DNA from: CAZPMO01 sp964587515
GTDB lineage: Bacteria > Pseudomonadota > Alphaproteobacteria > MPNO01
Length of the DNA: 12,410 bases
Reading direction: 5' to 3'
Assembly: GCA_964587515.1 (NCBI GenBank)
Contig: CAZPMO010000149.1
Location: 1 to 12,410 of the forward strand
Shown here: piece by piece, positions 6,445-12,410 of the stretch
Layout: each line of letters starts with the position of its first letter
How positions within the stretch are numbered: position 1 is the stretch's first letter
Notes under the pieces: model-generated
Databases searched by the model: none
Seen by the model: the letters and a program-made list of their open reading frames with translations, nothing else
Told to the model about the DNA's origin: nothing
Position numbers and translations under genes: made by a program

Positions 6445-7620
6445 ATGCTTAGCGCCACCCGTGACCGGGCCCTGGTCACCACCACCACAGGCGGTCTGCC
6501 CCGGCCGCGCTGGTTCAGCGCGGCGCTCAGTGGACGGCCGTTTTCGGTCGCCATGGCCGATCACGACTTCCGCGAACAGTATCTGGATCTGGTGGCGTCT
6601 TATATCTCGGATCAGGCGCGCGCCGGCATCGATATCCTGGTCGACGGCGATGCGCGTTTCGACAACGGCGTCGCCGGGCGTCACTGGATCGCCTATGTGG
6701 AGGAGCGCTTCACCGGTTTGGGACCGCCCAGAATGGAGACCTATCCCATACACCGCGGCAAGGCGGCCGGCGAGATCATGCACGAGGTGATGGAGACACG
6801 GGTGCCGCGCACGGCGGTGGCGCCGGTGGGGCGCGGGGCGCTGGAATACGATCTGGTGTGGAAGGCGGCCCAGGCGCTGAGCCCGGCGCCGCTCAAGTTC
6901 GGCGCCATCAGCGCTCAGCTGGTCGAGTCTTCGATCAACAATGAATATTACGACGACCGACGCGATCTCGTCATGGAGATGTCGACGGCGATGAACCAGG
7001 AATATCACACGCTCGCCGACGCGGGATGTCCCATCATCCAGGTCGAGGAGCCGTGCATTCACGGCGTCGTCGGCACCGCGCCGGGCGCCATGCTGGATGT
7101 CGAGTTTTATGTCGAAGCCTTCAACCGCGAGGTGGCGGGGCTGCGCGACAAGACAGAGCTGTGGTGTCACACCTGCTGGGGCAGTCCGGCGGCGCAGCGG
7201 ACCCGCGCCGAAGCATATTCCTACGAAGCCGCGCTGCCATTCCTCGACCGCCTCGACGTCGATGTGCTCACATTCGAGGGCAAGGAGACCGAGGGCGCCG
7301 ACTTTGAGCGCATCGCAAGCACGGTAAGCGCGGACAAGAAGATCGCCCTCGGCGTCATCAGCCATCGCACGCTGCAGGTCGAGCGCGCCGAAGAAGTCGC
7401 GGCCCTGATCCGAACGGCGCTCCGATTTATAGAGCCCGAACGGCTGATATTGTCGAGCGATTGTGGTTTTGGTCGCCAGGGGATGAGTCGCATGCACGCC
7501 TTTTACAAGATGGTTGCGCTGGTCCANNNNNNNNNNAACATGGTGCGCCGCGATCTCGGCCTCGCGGAGGCGGCGGTGCCGGCGGCGGATCCCCGGTTCT
7601 CCCTGATCCCGCCGGGGTGA
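6445..7620 (+). CDS. Cobalamin-independent methionine synthase C-terminal-domain (MetE-like) protein
   Basis: This 391-residue protein has the (beta/alpha)8-barrel of the MetE catalytic domain without the N-terminal MetE half, so it is half the length of classical MetE. Zinc ligands of the family can be placed at His242 and Cys244 (LWCHTCWGS), Glu278 (LTFEGKE) and Cys340 (SSDCGFGRQ). Family members transfer methyl or related groups between thiols and a second substrate. Many stand-alone copies near catabolic genes are not true methionine synthases. The ATG at 6445 follows GGAGGA; the 11-residue extension upstream is rejected. Ten Ns (7527-7536) fall after MVALV (356-360). The frame resumes as NMVRRDLGL, so the gene is likely intact, but the exact length there is uncertain. 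The class II aldolase gene begins 40 bp downstream on the same strand. Methyl donor and acceptor are unknown. Confidence 0.82.
   Translation: MLSATRDRALVTTTTGGLPRPRWFSAALSGRPFSVAMADHDFREQYLDLVASYISDQARAGIDILVDGDARFDNGVAGRHWIAYVEERFTGLGPPRMETYPIHRGKAAGEIMHEVMETRVPRTAVAPVGRGALEYDLVWKAAQALSPAPLKFGAISAQLVESSINNEYYDDRRDLVMEMSTAMNQEYHTLADAGCPIIQVEEPCIHGVVGTAPGAMLDVEFYVEAFNREVAGLRDKTELWCHTCWGSPAAQRTRAEAYSYEAALPFLDRLDVDVLTFEGKETEGADFERIASTVSADKKIALGVISHRTLQVERAEEVAALIRTALRFIEPERLILSSDCGFGRQGMSRMHAFYKMVALVXXXXNMVRRDLGLAEAAVPAADPRFSLIPPG
7527..7536. other. Assembly gap (ten Ns)
   Basis: Ten undetermined bases lie inside the MetE-like gene. The reading frame is preserved across a 10-base gap, but a fixed-size placeholder may hide a different true length. 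Confidence 0.99.
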
Positions 7621-7660
7621 ATGGGACCCTCTCTGGCGACCGAATATTGGGAGACAATTC

Positions 7661-8401
7661 ATGTCGAATAGCGAAATCGAGCGGCTGAAGCAGGAGGTGG
7701 CGGCGTGTACGCGACTGCTCAAGATGGAAGGGATCATGGATTACTCGGGCCATGTTTCGGCGCGGTTGCCGGGCGGGGACGGGTTCGTGATTCAGGATCT
7801 CGACATTCCGCGCGGCGACGTGGCGCCCGAGAATCTGCTGCTGGCCGACGTGGAGGGCCAGAAGACCGACGGGCCGGACGGGCTGTTTCCGCCGGCCGAG
7901 GTTTATATCCACTCCGAGATTCTCAAGGCGCGGCCCGATGTGGGCGCGGTCGCCCATGTCCATCCCGATACCGCGATATTGTTCACCCTGGCCGATGGCC
8001 CGACCCTTTCACCGGTGCGCAACCACGCGTCCCGCTGGGCCGATGGTTTTCCGGTCCATGGCGATCCCGGCCACATCAACTCGCCCGAGACCGGCCGCGC
8101 GCTGGCGGACACGCTGGGCGGTCATAACGCGGCCCTGATCCGCGCCCACGGCATTGTCGTCGTGGCCGAAAGCGTGCCGGCCCTGCTGATCGATTGCGTG
8201 CATTTCGTCGAGAACGCGGAAGCCTTCTATCGCGCCGCTCAACTGGGCCCGGTCCTGCCGCTGACGGCGGATGAGATGGCGGGGTTCCTGGAACGCTTTC
8301 GCCGTCCCCGCCATATCCGCAAGCTGTGGGCCTATTATGTGGGACGCGCCGTCGCCGCCGGTCTTATCCCCGCCGCCTGGCGGATCGAGACCGTGGAGTG
8401 A
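7661..8401 (+). CDS. Class II aldolase/adducin family protein
   Basis: This 246-residue zinc-type aldolase-fold protein is related to L-fuculose-phosphate aldolase. The metal site is complete: Glu80 (PPAEVYIHSE), His99 and His101 (VAHVHPD) and His163 (IRAHGIVVV). The N-terminal substrate-loop segment (MDYSGHVSARLP, 26-37) is also family-like. Members act as aldolases, decarboxylases or epimerases on sugar phosphates or hydroxy acids, and this one cannot be assigned more narrowly. The ATG at 7661 follows GGGAGA. The gene starts 40 bp after the MetE-like gene and is probably co-transcribed with it, which suggests a shared small-molecule pathway. Its stop codon is 3 bp from the stop of the convergent Hpt-like gene. 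Confidence 0.87.
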   Translation: MSNSEIERLKQEVAACTRLLKMEGIMDYSGHVSARLPGGDGFVIQDLDIPRGDVAPENLLLADVEGQKTDGPDGLFPPAEVYIHSEILKARPDVGAVAHVHPDTAILFTLADGPTLSPVRNHASRWADGFPVHGDPGHINSPETGRALADTLGGHNAALIRAHGIVVVAESVPALLIDCVHFVENAEAFYRAAQLGPVLPLTADEMAGFLERFRRPRHIRKLWAYYVGRAVAAGLIPAAWRIETVE

Positions 8402-8404
8402 GTT

Positions 8405-8932
8405 TCAACTTATCAGCTTGCGGATCAGCTCGGCGAGGTCATGTGACAGGTGATCGCCGAGCCCGTCGCCGTCTCCGGTGATGTTCTCCTCGGCGATCGC
8501 CGACAGCGCCTCGATATGGAGCCGGATGACGGCGAAATCCTTTGGTCCGGGTTTTCGCAGTTTCTGGATCACGACGCACAGCGAAGTGCACACCCGGCTG
8601 ACCAGCGGGTAGCCGAAGCTGCCACCGAGGCCGGACAATTCCATCAGTCGGCTGACGGCGGGAAGCAGATGGGTTCGCGCGCGGCCGGGATCGGCGAGCG
8701 TGTCGATATAGGCTGTTCGAATCAGTCCAATCTCGGCTTTCAGATGGTCGATGAAATCGTCACGCACGTCGAAGATCGCCGCTTCCGCCGCGAGGATTTG
8801 CGACGGGCTGAACCCCCCGGCGTCGCCGACTTTTTCCTTGAGATCGTCATAGGGTGGGAATTCTTCGAACGAAGCGGGTTCGGACTCCTTCACATCGAGG
8901 ACGGTCTCGTCTTTGGGCGAAGGCGACGGCAT
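8405..8932 (-). CDS. Hpt-like partner protein of the response regulator, apparently without the phospho-histidine
   Basis: This 175-residue soluble protein has an acidic, Pro-rich N-terminus and a mostly helical region (about 45-175). The helices resemble alphaproteobacterial Hpt-domain proteins encoded next to stand-alone receivers: IDHLKAEIGLIRTAYIDTLA, then LPAVSRLMELSGLGGSFGYPLV, then VIRLHIEAL. In such proteins, as I recall them, the second helix carries HDxKGxG before the FxYPL segment. Here the aligned region is MELSGLG, so Met97 seems to stand at the His position. If so, the protein could bind a receiver but not carry phosphate. Its ATG (8932-8930) overlaps the response regulator stop as TAATG, so the pair is translationally coupled. 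A start 111 bp upstream in the same frame lies inside the regulator gene and is rejected. The Hpt assignment is inference from helix pattern and context. Confidence 0.72.
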   Translation of the reverse strand: MPSPSPKDETVLDVKESEPASFEEFPPYDDLKEKVGDAGGFSPSQILAAEAAIFDVRDDFIDHLKAEIGLIRTAYIDTLADPGRARTHLLPAVSRLMELSGLGGSFGYPLVSRVCTSLCVVIQKLRKPGPKDFAVIRLHIEALSAIAEENITGDGDGLGDHLSHDLAELIRKLIS

Positions 8933-9474
8933 TAGCGGGGTGTCGAGGTCCAGACACTTGCGAGGATATCGGGACGGTCGTCGCGACGTCGCGTCGGCAT
9001 CGGGCTTTCGCAGAGTTCCGCCATACCGCCACGCCGGCGACACGGCCCGAAATAGGAGGTGGTTTTGAAGAACGGCCGCGGCTGTTCGATGATCGCGGTG
9101 AGACGTTTGGAAAGATCCAGCGCCGAATGCGGCTTAGCGAGGAATTCGGTCACGCCGAAATCCCGCGCTTCCAGCACACGCTCTTTATCGGAATAGCCGG
9201 AAACCATAAGGATCGGCAGTTGCCGCAGCCTCTCGTCGGGTTCGGCGCGCACCGCGCTTGCCAGCTCGAAACCGTTGACCGGGGCCATGCCCCAGTCGGA
9301 GATCATGATATCCGGCGGTGACTGTCTGATCGCGGCCAGCGCATCTTCGCCGTTGAATTCGCAATCGATATGGATCGCGCCGAACGCTTTGAGCATGCGC
9401 TCATATAGCTTGGTCATGAAGCTGTTGTCGTCGACCACGAGGAATTTCACCTCACTGAAATCATATCCCGTCAT
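8932..9474 (-). CDS. Single-domain response regulator (CheY-like receiver) with short basic tail
   Basis: This 180-residue protein has one receiver domain (about 9-130). The acidic pair is Asp15-Asp16 (VVDDNSF), the phospho-acceptor is Asp60 (MISDWGM), the switch Ser is Ser92 (MVSGYSD) and the conserved Lys is Lys114 (LAKPHS). No output domain follows. The C-terminal tail contains YFGPCRRRGG (141-150), a form of the FGPxRRR tail common in stand-alone receivers of alphaproteobacteria. It probably passes phosphate or binds a partner, and the coupled Hpt-like gene immediately downstream is the obvious candidate. The ATG at 9474 has a GGAAGA site. Upstream lies a 115-bp AT-rich gap with a CtrA box, consistent with CtrA control as seen for motility and signalling genes in related bacteria. 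No histidine kinase gene is in the window. Confidence 0.88.
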   Translation of the reverse strand: MTGYDFSEVKFLVVDDNSFMTKLYERMLKAFGAIHIDCEFNGEDALAAIRQSPPDIMISDWGMAPVNGFELASAVRAEPDERLRQLPILMVSGYSDKERVLEARDFGVTEFLAKPHSALDLSKRLTAIIEQPRPFFKTTSYFGPCRRRGGMAELCESPMPTRRRDDRPDILASVWTSTPR

Positions 9475-9577
9475 CCCGAATCTTCCGCGCGATCCCCGCT
9501 TTCGATCAATTTATCCAATAATATTAGTATGAATATATTGCTTTCGATTGAAGGATTTTCCTTAACGGAGCGTCACG

Positions 9578-9593
9578 GTTAATGCGGCGTTAA
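9578..9593 (-). promoter_or_regulatory. CtrA-box match upstream of the response regulator gene
   Basis: On the minus strand the sequence reads TTAA-CGCCGCA-TTAAC, an exact match to the CtrA consensus TTAA-N7-TTAAC. A further TTAA half-site lies at 9562-9565. The site is about 104 bp upstream of the response regulator start and overlaps the stop codon of the upstream lysR-type gene. No clear -10 box at standard spacing was found. Confidence 0.55.
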
Positions 9594-10513
9594 GGTCCGC
9601 CGCCTCCCACCGAAAAGGCGCCTTCGGCGACCATGGTCTCGAATTCGCTGCGCACCGCCGCGGCGAGAGTGGCGACGGAAGGCGGCAGGCCGTGGTCCGC
9701 GCGGCCTACAAGCGTTCGTGACAGGCTCAGCCCCTCGATTTCCACCGCCGAGAAGCGCTTGCGCCGGAGATCGCGGTCGATGGAAGAGGAGGGCAGCAAG
9801 CCGAAAGCGAGGCCGCGCGCGATCAGATCCTTGATCACGTCCTGGCTGTCGACCTCGTATCGGGTGGCGAGCGGGATGCCGACCGCCGCCGCCGCGCGCT
9901 CGAACGACATACGGCTGCCGGCGGGGCGCGGGAACAGGGCCAGCGGCAATCCCGCGAGGTCGGGGACCCGCGCGCGCCGCGCCGGCATCCTGGCATCGTG
10001 GCGCGCGCCGATCAGAAACACCTGTTCGCGGGCCAGCGGCTCCAGGAAAAGGCTCGCCCGTGGCTCGGGGTCGACCATCACCGCGAGGTCAAGCCGCCCG
10101 GTATCGAGGCCCTCCAGCAGGTGATACGGCGTGCCCTCGATCAGGTTCAGCGCGATCTCGGGATAGGAGTCCGCGAAGCGTTCGGCGAGACGGCCGTAGA
10201 GCAGGCGACCGGTCCCGGCGGACGTTCCGATGGCCGCGGCGCCGGTGGGCACGCCGCCCTCGTACATGATCTCGGCCCGGACGTCTTCGACCTGACGCAG
10301 GATCACGGCGGCGCGTTCGCGGAGGTGCTCGCCGGCGCTTGTCGTCGTGACGCCACGGGCGTGGCGGTCGAACAGCTTGACGCCCAGTTCGCCCTCAAGC
10401 ATCGCGACTTGCCGGCTCAGCGCCGATTGGGCGATGCGCAGTCGCGACGCCGCGGTGCGCAGGCTTTCGGCCTCGGCCGCCTGTATGAAATAGCGAAGCT
10501 GTTTCAGTTCCAT
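9590..10513 (-). CDS. LysR-family transcriptional regulator, divergent from ubiD
   Basis: This 307-residue regulator has an N-terminal winged helix-turn-helix (about 1-60; AASRLRIAQSALSRQVAMLE at 21-40, then LGVKLFDR) and a C-terminal periplasmic-binding-like effector domain (about 90-295). LysR proteins usually act as tetramers that bind T-N11-A sites and respond to a small-molecule inducer. The divergent layout with the UbiD gene and an operator candidate between them strongly suggest that it controls ubiD and its own gene. The inducer is likely an aromatic or unsaturated acid linked to the decarboxylase, but that is inference. The ATG at 10513 gives the canonical MELKQLRYF start. The C-terminus ends in a short Gly-rich tail (VGGGGP). 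Confidence 0.9.
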   Translation of the reverse strand: MELKQLRYFIQAAEAESLRTAASRLRIAQSALSRQVAMLEGELGVKLFDRHARGVTTTSAGEHLRERAAVILRQVEDVRAEIMYEGGVPTGAAAIGTSAGTGRLLYGRLAERFADSYPEIALNLIEGTPYHLLEGLDTGRLDLAVMVDPEPRASLFLEPLAREQVFLIGARHDARMPARRARVPDLAGLPLALFPRPAGSRMSFERAAAAVGIPLATRYEVDSQDVIKDLIARGLAFGLLPSSSIDRDLRRKRFSAVEIEGLSLSRTLVGRADHGLPPSVATLAAAVRSEFETMVAEGAFSVGGGGP

Positions 10514-10539
10514 GTGGAGAATTTCTCCGTGGTTTGAGC

Positions 10540-10556
10540 GATCTAAAAATCAGATC
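10540..10556. promoter_or_regulatory. LysR-type operator candidate (T-N11-A) between lysR and ubiD
   Basis: GATCT (10540-10544) and AGATC (10552-10556) form a perfect 5-bp inverted repeat with a 7-bp centre. It contains T10542-N11-A10554 and fits the ATC-N9-GAT form of LysR boxes. It lies 27 bp upstream of the lysR start and about 85 bp upstream of ubiD, the usual place for the recognition site. Confidence 0.6.
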
Positions 10557-10558
10557 AC

Positions 10559-10583
10559 TGTAATGCCGACATTGTAATGGCAT
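10559..10583. repeat. Second symmetric element in the lysR-ubiD intergenic region
   Basis: TGTAATG occurs at 10559-10565 and again at 10573-10579, 14 bp apart. Within this stretch ATGCC (10563-10567) and GGCAT (10579-10583) form an inverted repeat with an 11-bp spacer. It follows the T-N11-A box on the ubiD side and could be the activation site that LysR proteins contact near the -35 of the regulated gene. No clear -35/-10 pair was found. Confidence 0.35.
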
Positions 10584-10640
10584 CAACCCCACCGGCCCCT
10601 TAAAGTCCTTCCGGAAATACACCCGAATGGAGGCATTCCC

Positions 10641-12137
10641 ATGGCGGACGATCTGAGAGAACTGGCCGGCGACGACGGCCCGGCGCTGCGCAACGTTGCG
10701 CATATCCCCTATGAGGATCTGCGCGAATGGCTGGCCGAGGCGGAAAAGCTCGGCGAAGTCAAATACGTGAAGGGCGCGAGCTGGGAACGCGATATCGGCA
10801 TGGCCGCCGAGGTGGTGCTGCACGACGAAAAGGCGCCCTGCGTGGTGTTCGAGGACGTGCCCGGCACGCTGAAGGGTTCGCGCGTGCTGACCAACTTCTT
10901 CTCCGGCAAGCGCATGAACATGACCATGGGCTTCCCCTCGGACCTCTCCAAGATCGATCTCACCGACGCGTTCCGCGGCAACTACATGGAGGACCTCAAG
11001 ACCATCCCGCATGTGTTCGTCGAGGACGGCCCGGTGCTGGAAAACATCATGGAAGGCGACGACGTCGATGTGGAGGCCTTCCCGACGCCGCTGTGGCATG
11101 AGGAAGACGGTGGGCGTTATATCGGCACCGGCAGCTACAACGTGACGGTCGATCCCGATGACGGCTGGATCAATATCGGCACCTACCGGGTGATGATCCA
11201 GAGCAAGAATTCGGTCGGGTTCTACATCTCGCCCGGCAAGCACGGCCGTATCCACCGAGACAAATACGAACAGCGCGGCGAGCCCATGCCGGCGGTCATC
11301 GTGGTCGGCGGCGACATCATGACCTTCCTGATGGGCTGCTCCGAAGTGCCGCCCGGCCTCTGCGAATTCGATGTGGTCGGCGGCTTCCGCGGCAAGGCGA
11401 TGCAGATGATCAAGGGCAAGCACACCGGACTGCCGTTCCCGGCCAATGCCGAGGTCGTGCTCGAAGGTTTCATCCAGCCGGGCAACAAGAAGGAGGAAGG
11501 CCCGTTCGGCGAGTGGACCGGCTATTACGGCTCCAAGATGCGCGAAGAGCCGGTGTTGGACATCAAGGCGATCTACTACCGCAACAATCCGATCCTTCTG
11601 GGATGCCCTCCCCAGCGTCCGCCCGACGAGCTGGCGCGTTATCGCGCGGTGACCCGCTCGGCGCTGCTGAAGGAGAACATCGCCCGGGCCGGCGTGCCCG
11701 ACGTCACGGCCGCGTGGCTGCACGAGGTTGGCACCGCGCGCATGCTGATCGGCGTGTCGGTCAAGCAGCGCTATCCCGGTCATTCCAAACAGGCCGGACA
11801 TATCGCCTGCCAGTGCCATGTGGGCGCCTATGCCGGCAAATACGTGATCGTCACAGACGAGGATATCGATGTCTCGAACCTGGAAGAGCTGATCTGGGCC
11901 ATGCTGACGCGCTCGGACCCGGCGACCTCGATCGACATCATCACCAATGCCTGGTCGACCCATCTCGATCCGCGCATCTCACCGGAGGACAAGGAGAAGG
12001 GCAACCTCACCAACTCCCGCGCCATCATCGACGCCTGCCGACCGTTCCACTGGAAGGACGACTTCCCGATGGTCAACGCGCCGTCGCCCGAACTGGCGAA
12101 GGAATCCCGCGACAAGTGGGGTTATCTCTGCGACTGA
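10641..12137 (+). CDS. UbiD-family (prenylated-FMN) decarboxylase
   Basis: This 498-residue enzyme reversibly decarboxylates an aromatic or alpha,beta-unsaturated acid with prenylated FMN. The length is normal for the family. The catalytic triad of UbiD/Fdc1 enzymes can be placed: Arg183 in GTYRVMI, and Glu286 and Glu291 in EGPFGEWTGYYG. Metal/cofactor ligand candidates are Asn178 (WINIG), His201 (PGKHGRIH) and Glu242 (LCEFDVVGGFRG). The ATG at 10641 follows GGAGG by 8 bp. The divergent lysR-type gene and the operator between them suggest inducible catabolic use rather than housekeeping ubiquinone synthesis. No UbiX-type prenyltransferase gene is in the window, so prFMN must come from elsewhere. 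The substrate is unknown; hydroxybenzoate-like, vanillate-like, cinnamate-like or heteroaromatic acids are all possible. Confidence 0.9.
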   Translation: MADDLRELAGDDGPALRNVAHIPYEDLREWLAEAEKLGEVKYVKGASWERDIGMAAEVVLHDEKAPCVVFEDVPGTLKGSRVLTNFFSGKRMNMTMGFPSDLSKIDLTDAFRGNYMEDLKTIPHVFVEDGPVLENIMEGDDVDVEAFPTPLWHEEDGGRYIGTGSYNVTVDPDDGWINIGTYRVMIQSKNSVGFYISPGKHGRIHRDKYEQRGEPMPAVIVVGGDIMTFLMGCSEVPPGLCEFDVVGGFRGKAMQMIKGKHTGLPFPANAEVVLEGFIQPGNKKEEGPFGEWTGYYGSKMREEPVLDIKAIYYRNNPILLGCPPQRPPDELARYRAVTRSALLKENIARAGVPDVTAAWLHEVGTARMLIGVSVKQRYPGHSKQAGHIACQCHVGAYAGKYVIVTDEDIDVSNLEELIWAMLTRSDPATSIDIITNAWSTHLDPRISPEDKEKGNLTNSRAIIDACRPFHWKDDFPMVNAPSPELAKESRDKWGYLCD

Positions 12138-12157
12138 TGTCGAGCTGATGAGATAAC

Positions 12158-12192
12158 GTGGGGGCGGGTCTATGATCCGCCTCCACTTATTT
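12158..12192 (+). terminator. Intrinsic terminator after ubiD
   Basis: GTGGGGGCGG (12158-12167) pairs with CCGCCTCCAC (12177-12186) as a 10-bp stem with one G-T wobble and a 9-base loop. It is followed directly by TTATTT. It starts 20 bp after the ubiD stop codon. Confidence 0.75.
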
Positions 12193-12410
12193 GATCAGCC
12201 CTATTTATCAACCCTTTAAGATAGACTGCAGATGATTCGTCGCGGATTTGCCGCGTGCATGAGCAAGTCGTTTGGCGTTGGAATTTTTAGCGTCGGCGTA
12301 TATCCGCTTAAGGGGCGAAAGCGGAAGTTAAATTCGCGACAGTTCGCGTCCGCTACGTGCCGATACTGTTGATAAAGTCGGATTTTGGTGAGTTTTTGGG
12401 TGTCCGCTTC
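12193..12410. repeat. Non-coding stretch with several small hairpins, possible interspersed repeat
   Basis: No supported gene is present after the ubiD terminator. Three compact inverted repeats follow one another: CGCGG/CCGCG (12241-12255, 5-base loop), TCCGCTT/AAGCGGA (12303-12325, 9-base loop) and CGCGA/TCGCG (12335-12348, 4-base loop). TCCGCTT recurs at 12403-12409, 100 bp after its first copy. Reuse of one hairpin arm suggests a palindromic interspersed element or degenerate repeat that continues past the window. Its family is not recognised. Confidence 0.35.

Noticed and set aside
10395..11963. 522-codon open frame on the minus strand opposite ubiD
   Set aside because: It is rich in His, Asp and Arg as expected from a GC-rich shadow frame, has no domain, and lies opposite a clear UbiD gene.
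12259..12372. 37-codon open frame after the ubiD terminator
   Set aside because: There is no ribosome site and no family resemblance, and it runs across three hairpins. It is better explained as non-coding.
1..12410. CRISPR array, tRNA or rRNA genes
   Set aside because: No regularly spaced repeats, and no tRNA- or rRNA-like segments were recognised by eye on either strand.

Overview
The window looks like chromosomal DNA of a GC-rich alphaproteobacterium, possibly of the Rhodospirillales or a related group. Three things point there: the gene order cysG - DUF2849 - nitrite/sulfite reductase, a stand-alone receiver protein ending in an FGPxRRR-type tail next to an Hpt-like partner, and a perfect CtrA box (TTAA-N7-TTAAC). 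A run of ten Ns inside one gene shows that this is a draft assembly, so single-base lesions need caution.

Layout. (1) 1-1816, minus strand: a siroheme/sulfite-reduction operon, cysG-like -> DUF2849 protein -> nitrite/sulfite reductase, with overlapping genes. It carries two lesions: cysG lacks the C-terminal half of its methyltransferase domain, and the reductase has an in-frame TAG where Gln is expected. (2) 1954-4287: an antibiotic-biosynthesis-monooxygenase (ABM) fold protein on the minus strand, divergent from an extended SDR on the plus strand. The SDR converges with 3 bp to spare on a fumarylacetoacetate-hydrolase family protein. (3) 4288-6444: a visibly AT-richer block holding a small three-helix membrane protein and, 39 bp downstream, a subtilisin-like S8 protease with intact catalytic residues and no obvious signal peptide. 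This two-gene module is the least familiar part of the window. (4) 6445-8401: a MetE C-terminal-domain-type zinc methyltransferase-like protein (with the N gap) followed by a class II aldolase family protein. (5) 8405-9474, minus strand: a single-domain response regulator translationally coupled to an Hpt-like protein that appears to lack the phospho-histidine; a CtrA box lies upstream. (6) 9590-12137: a LysR-type regulator divergent from a UbiD-family decarboxylase, with a T-N11-A operator between them and a good intrinsic terminator after ubiD. (7) 12190-12410: no gene, but several small hairpins that may belong to an interspersed repeat.

How the parts fit. The FAH-family hydrolase, SDR, ABM protein, MetE-like protein, class II aldolase and LysR/UbiD pair give the region the look of a dispersed small-molecule (possibly aromatic acid) catabolic neighbourhood, but no complete pathway can be named from sequence alone. 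The membrane protein/protease pair and the response regulator/Hpt-like pair are separate functional units inserted between these genes. No tRNA, rRNA, CRISPR array, transposase or integrase was seen.
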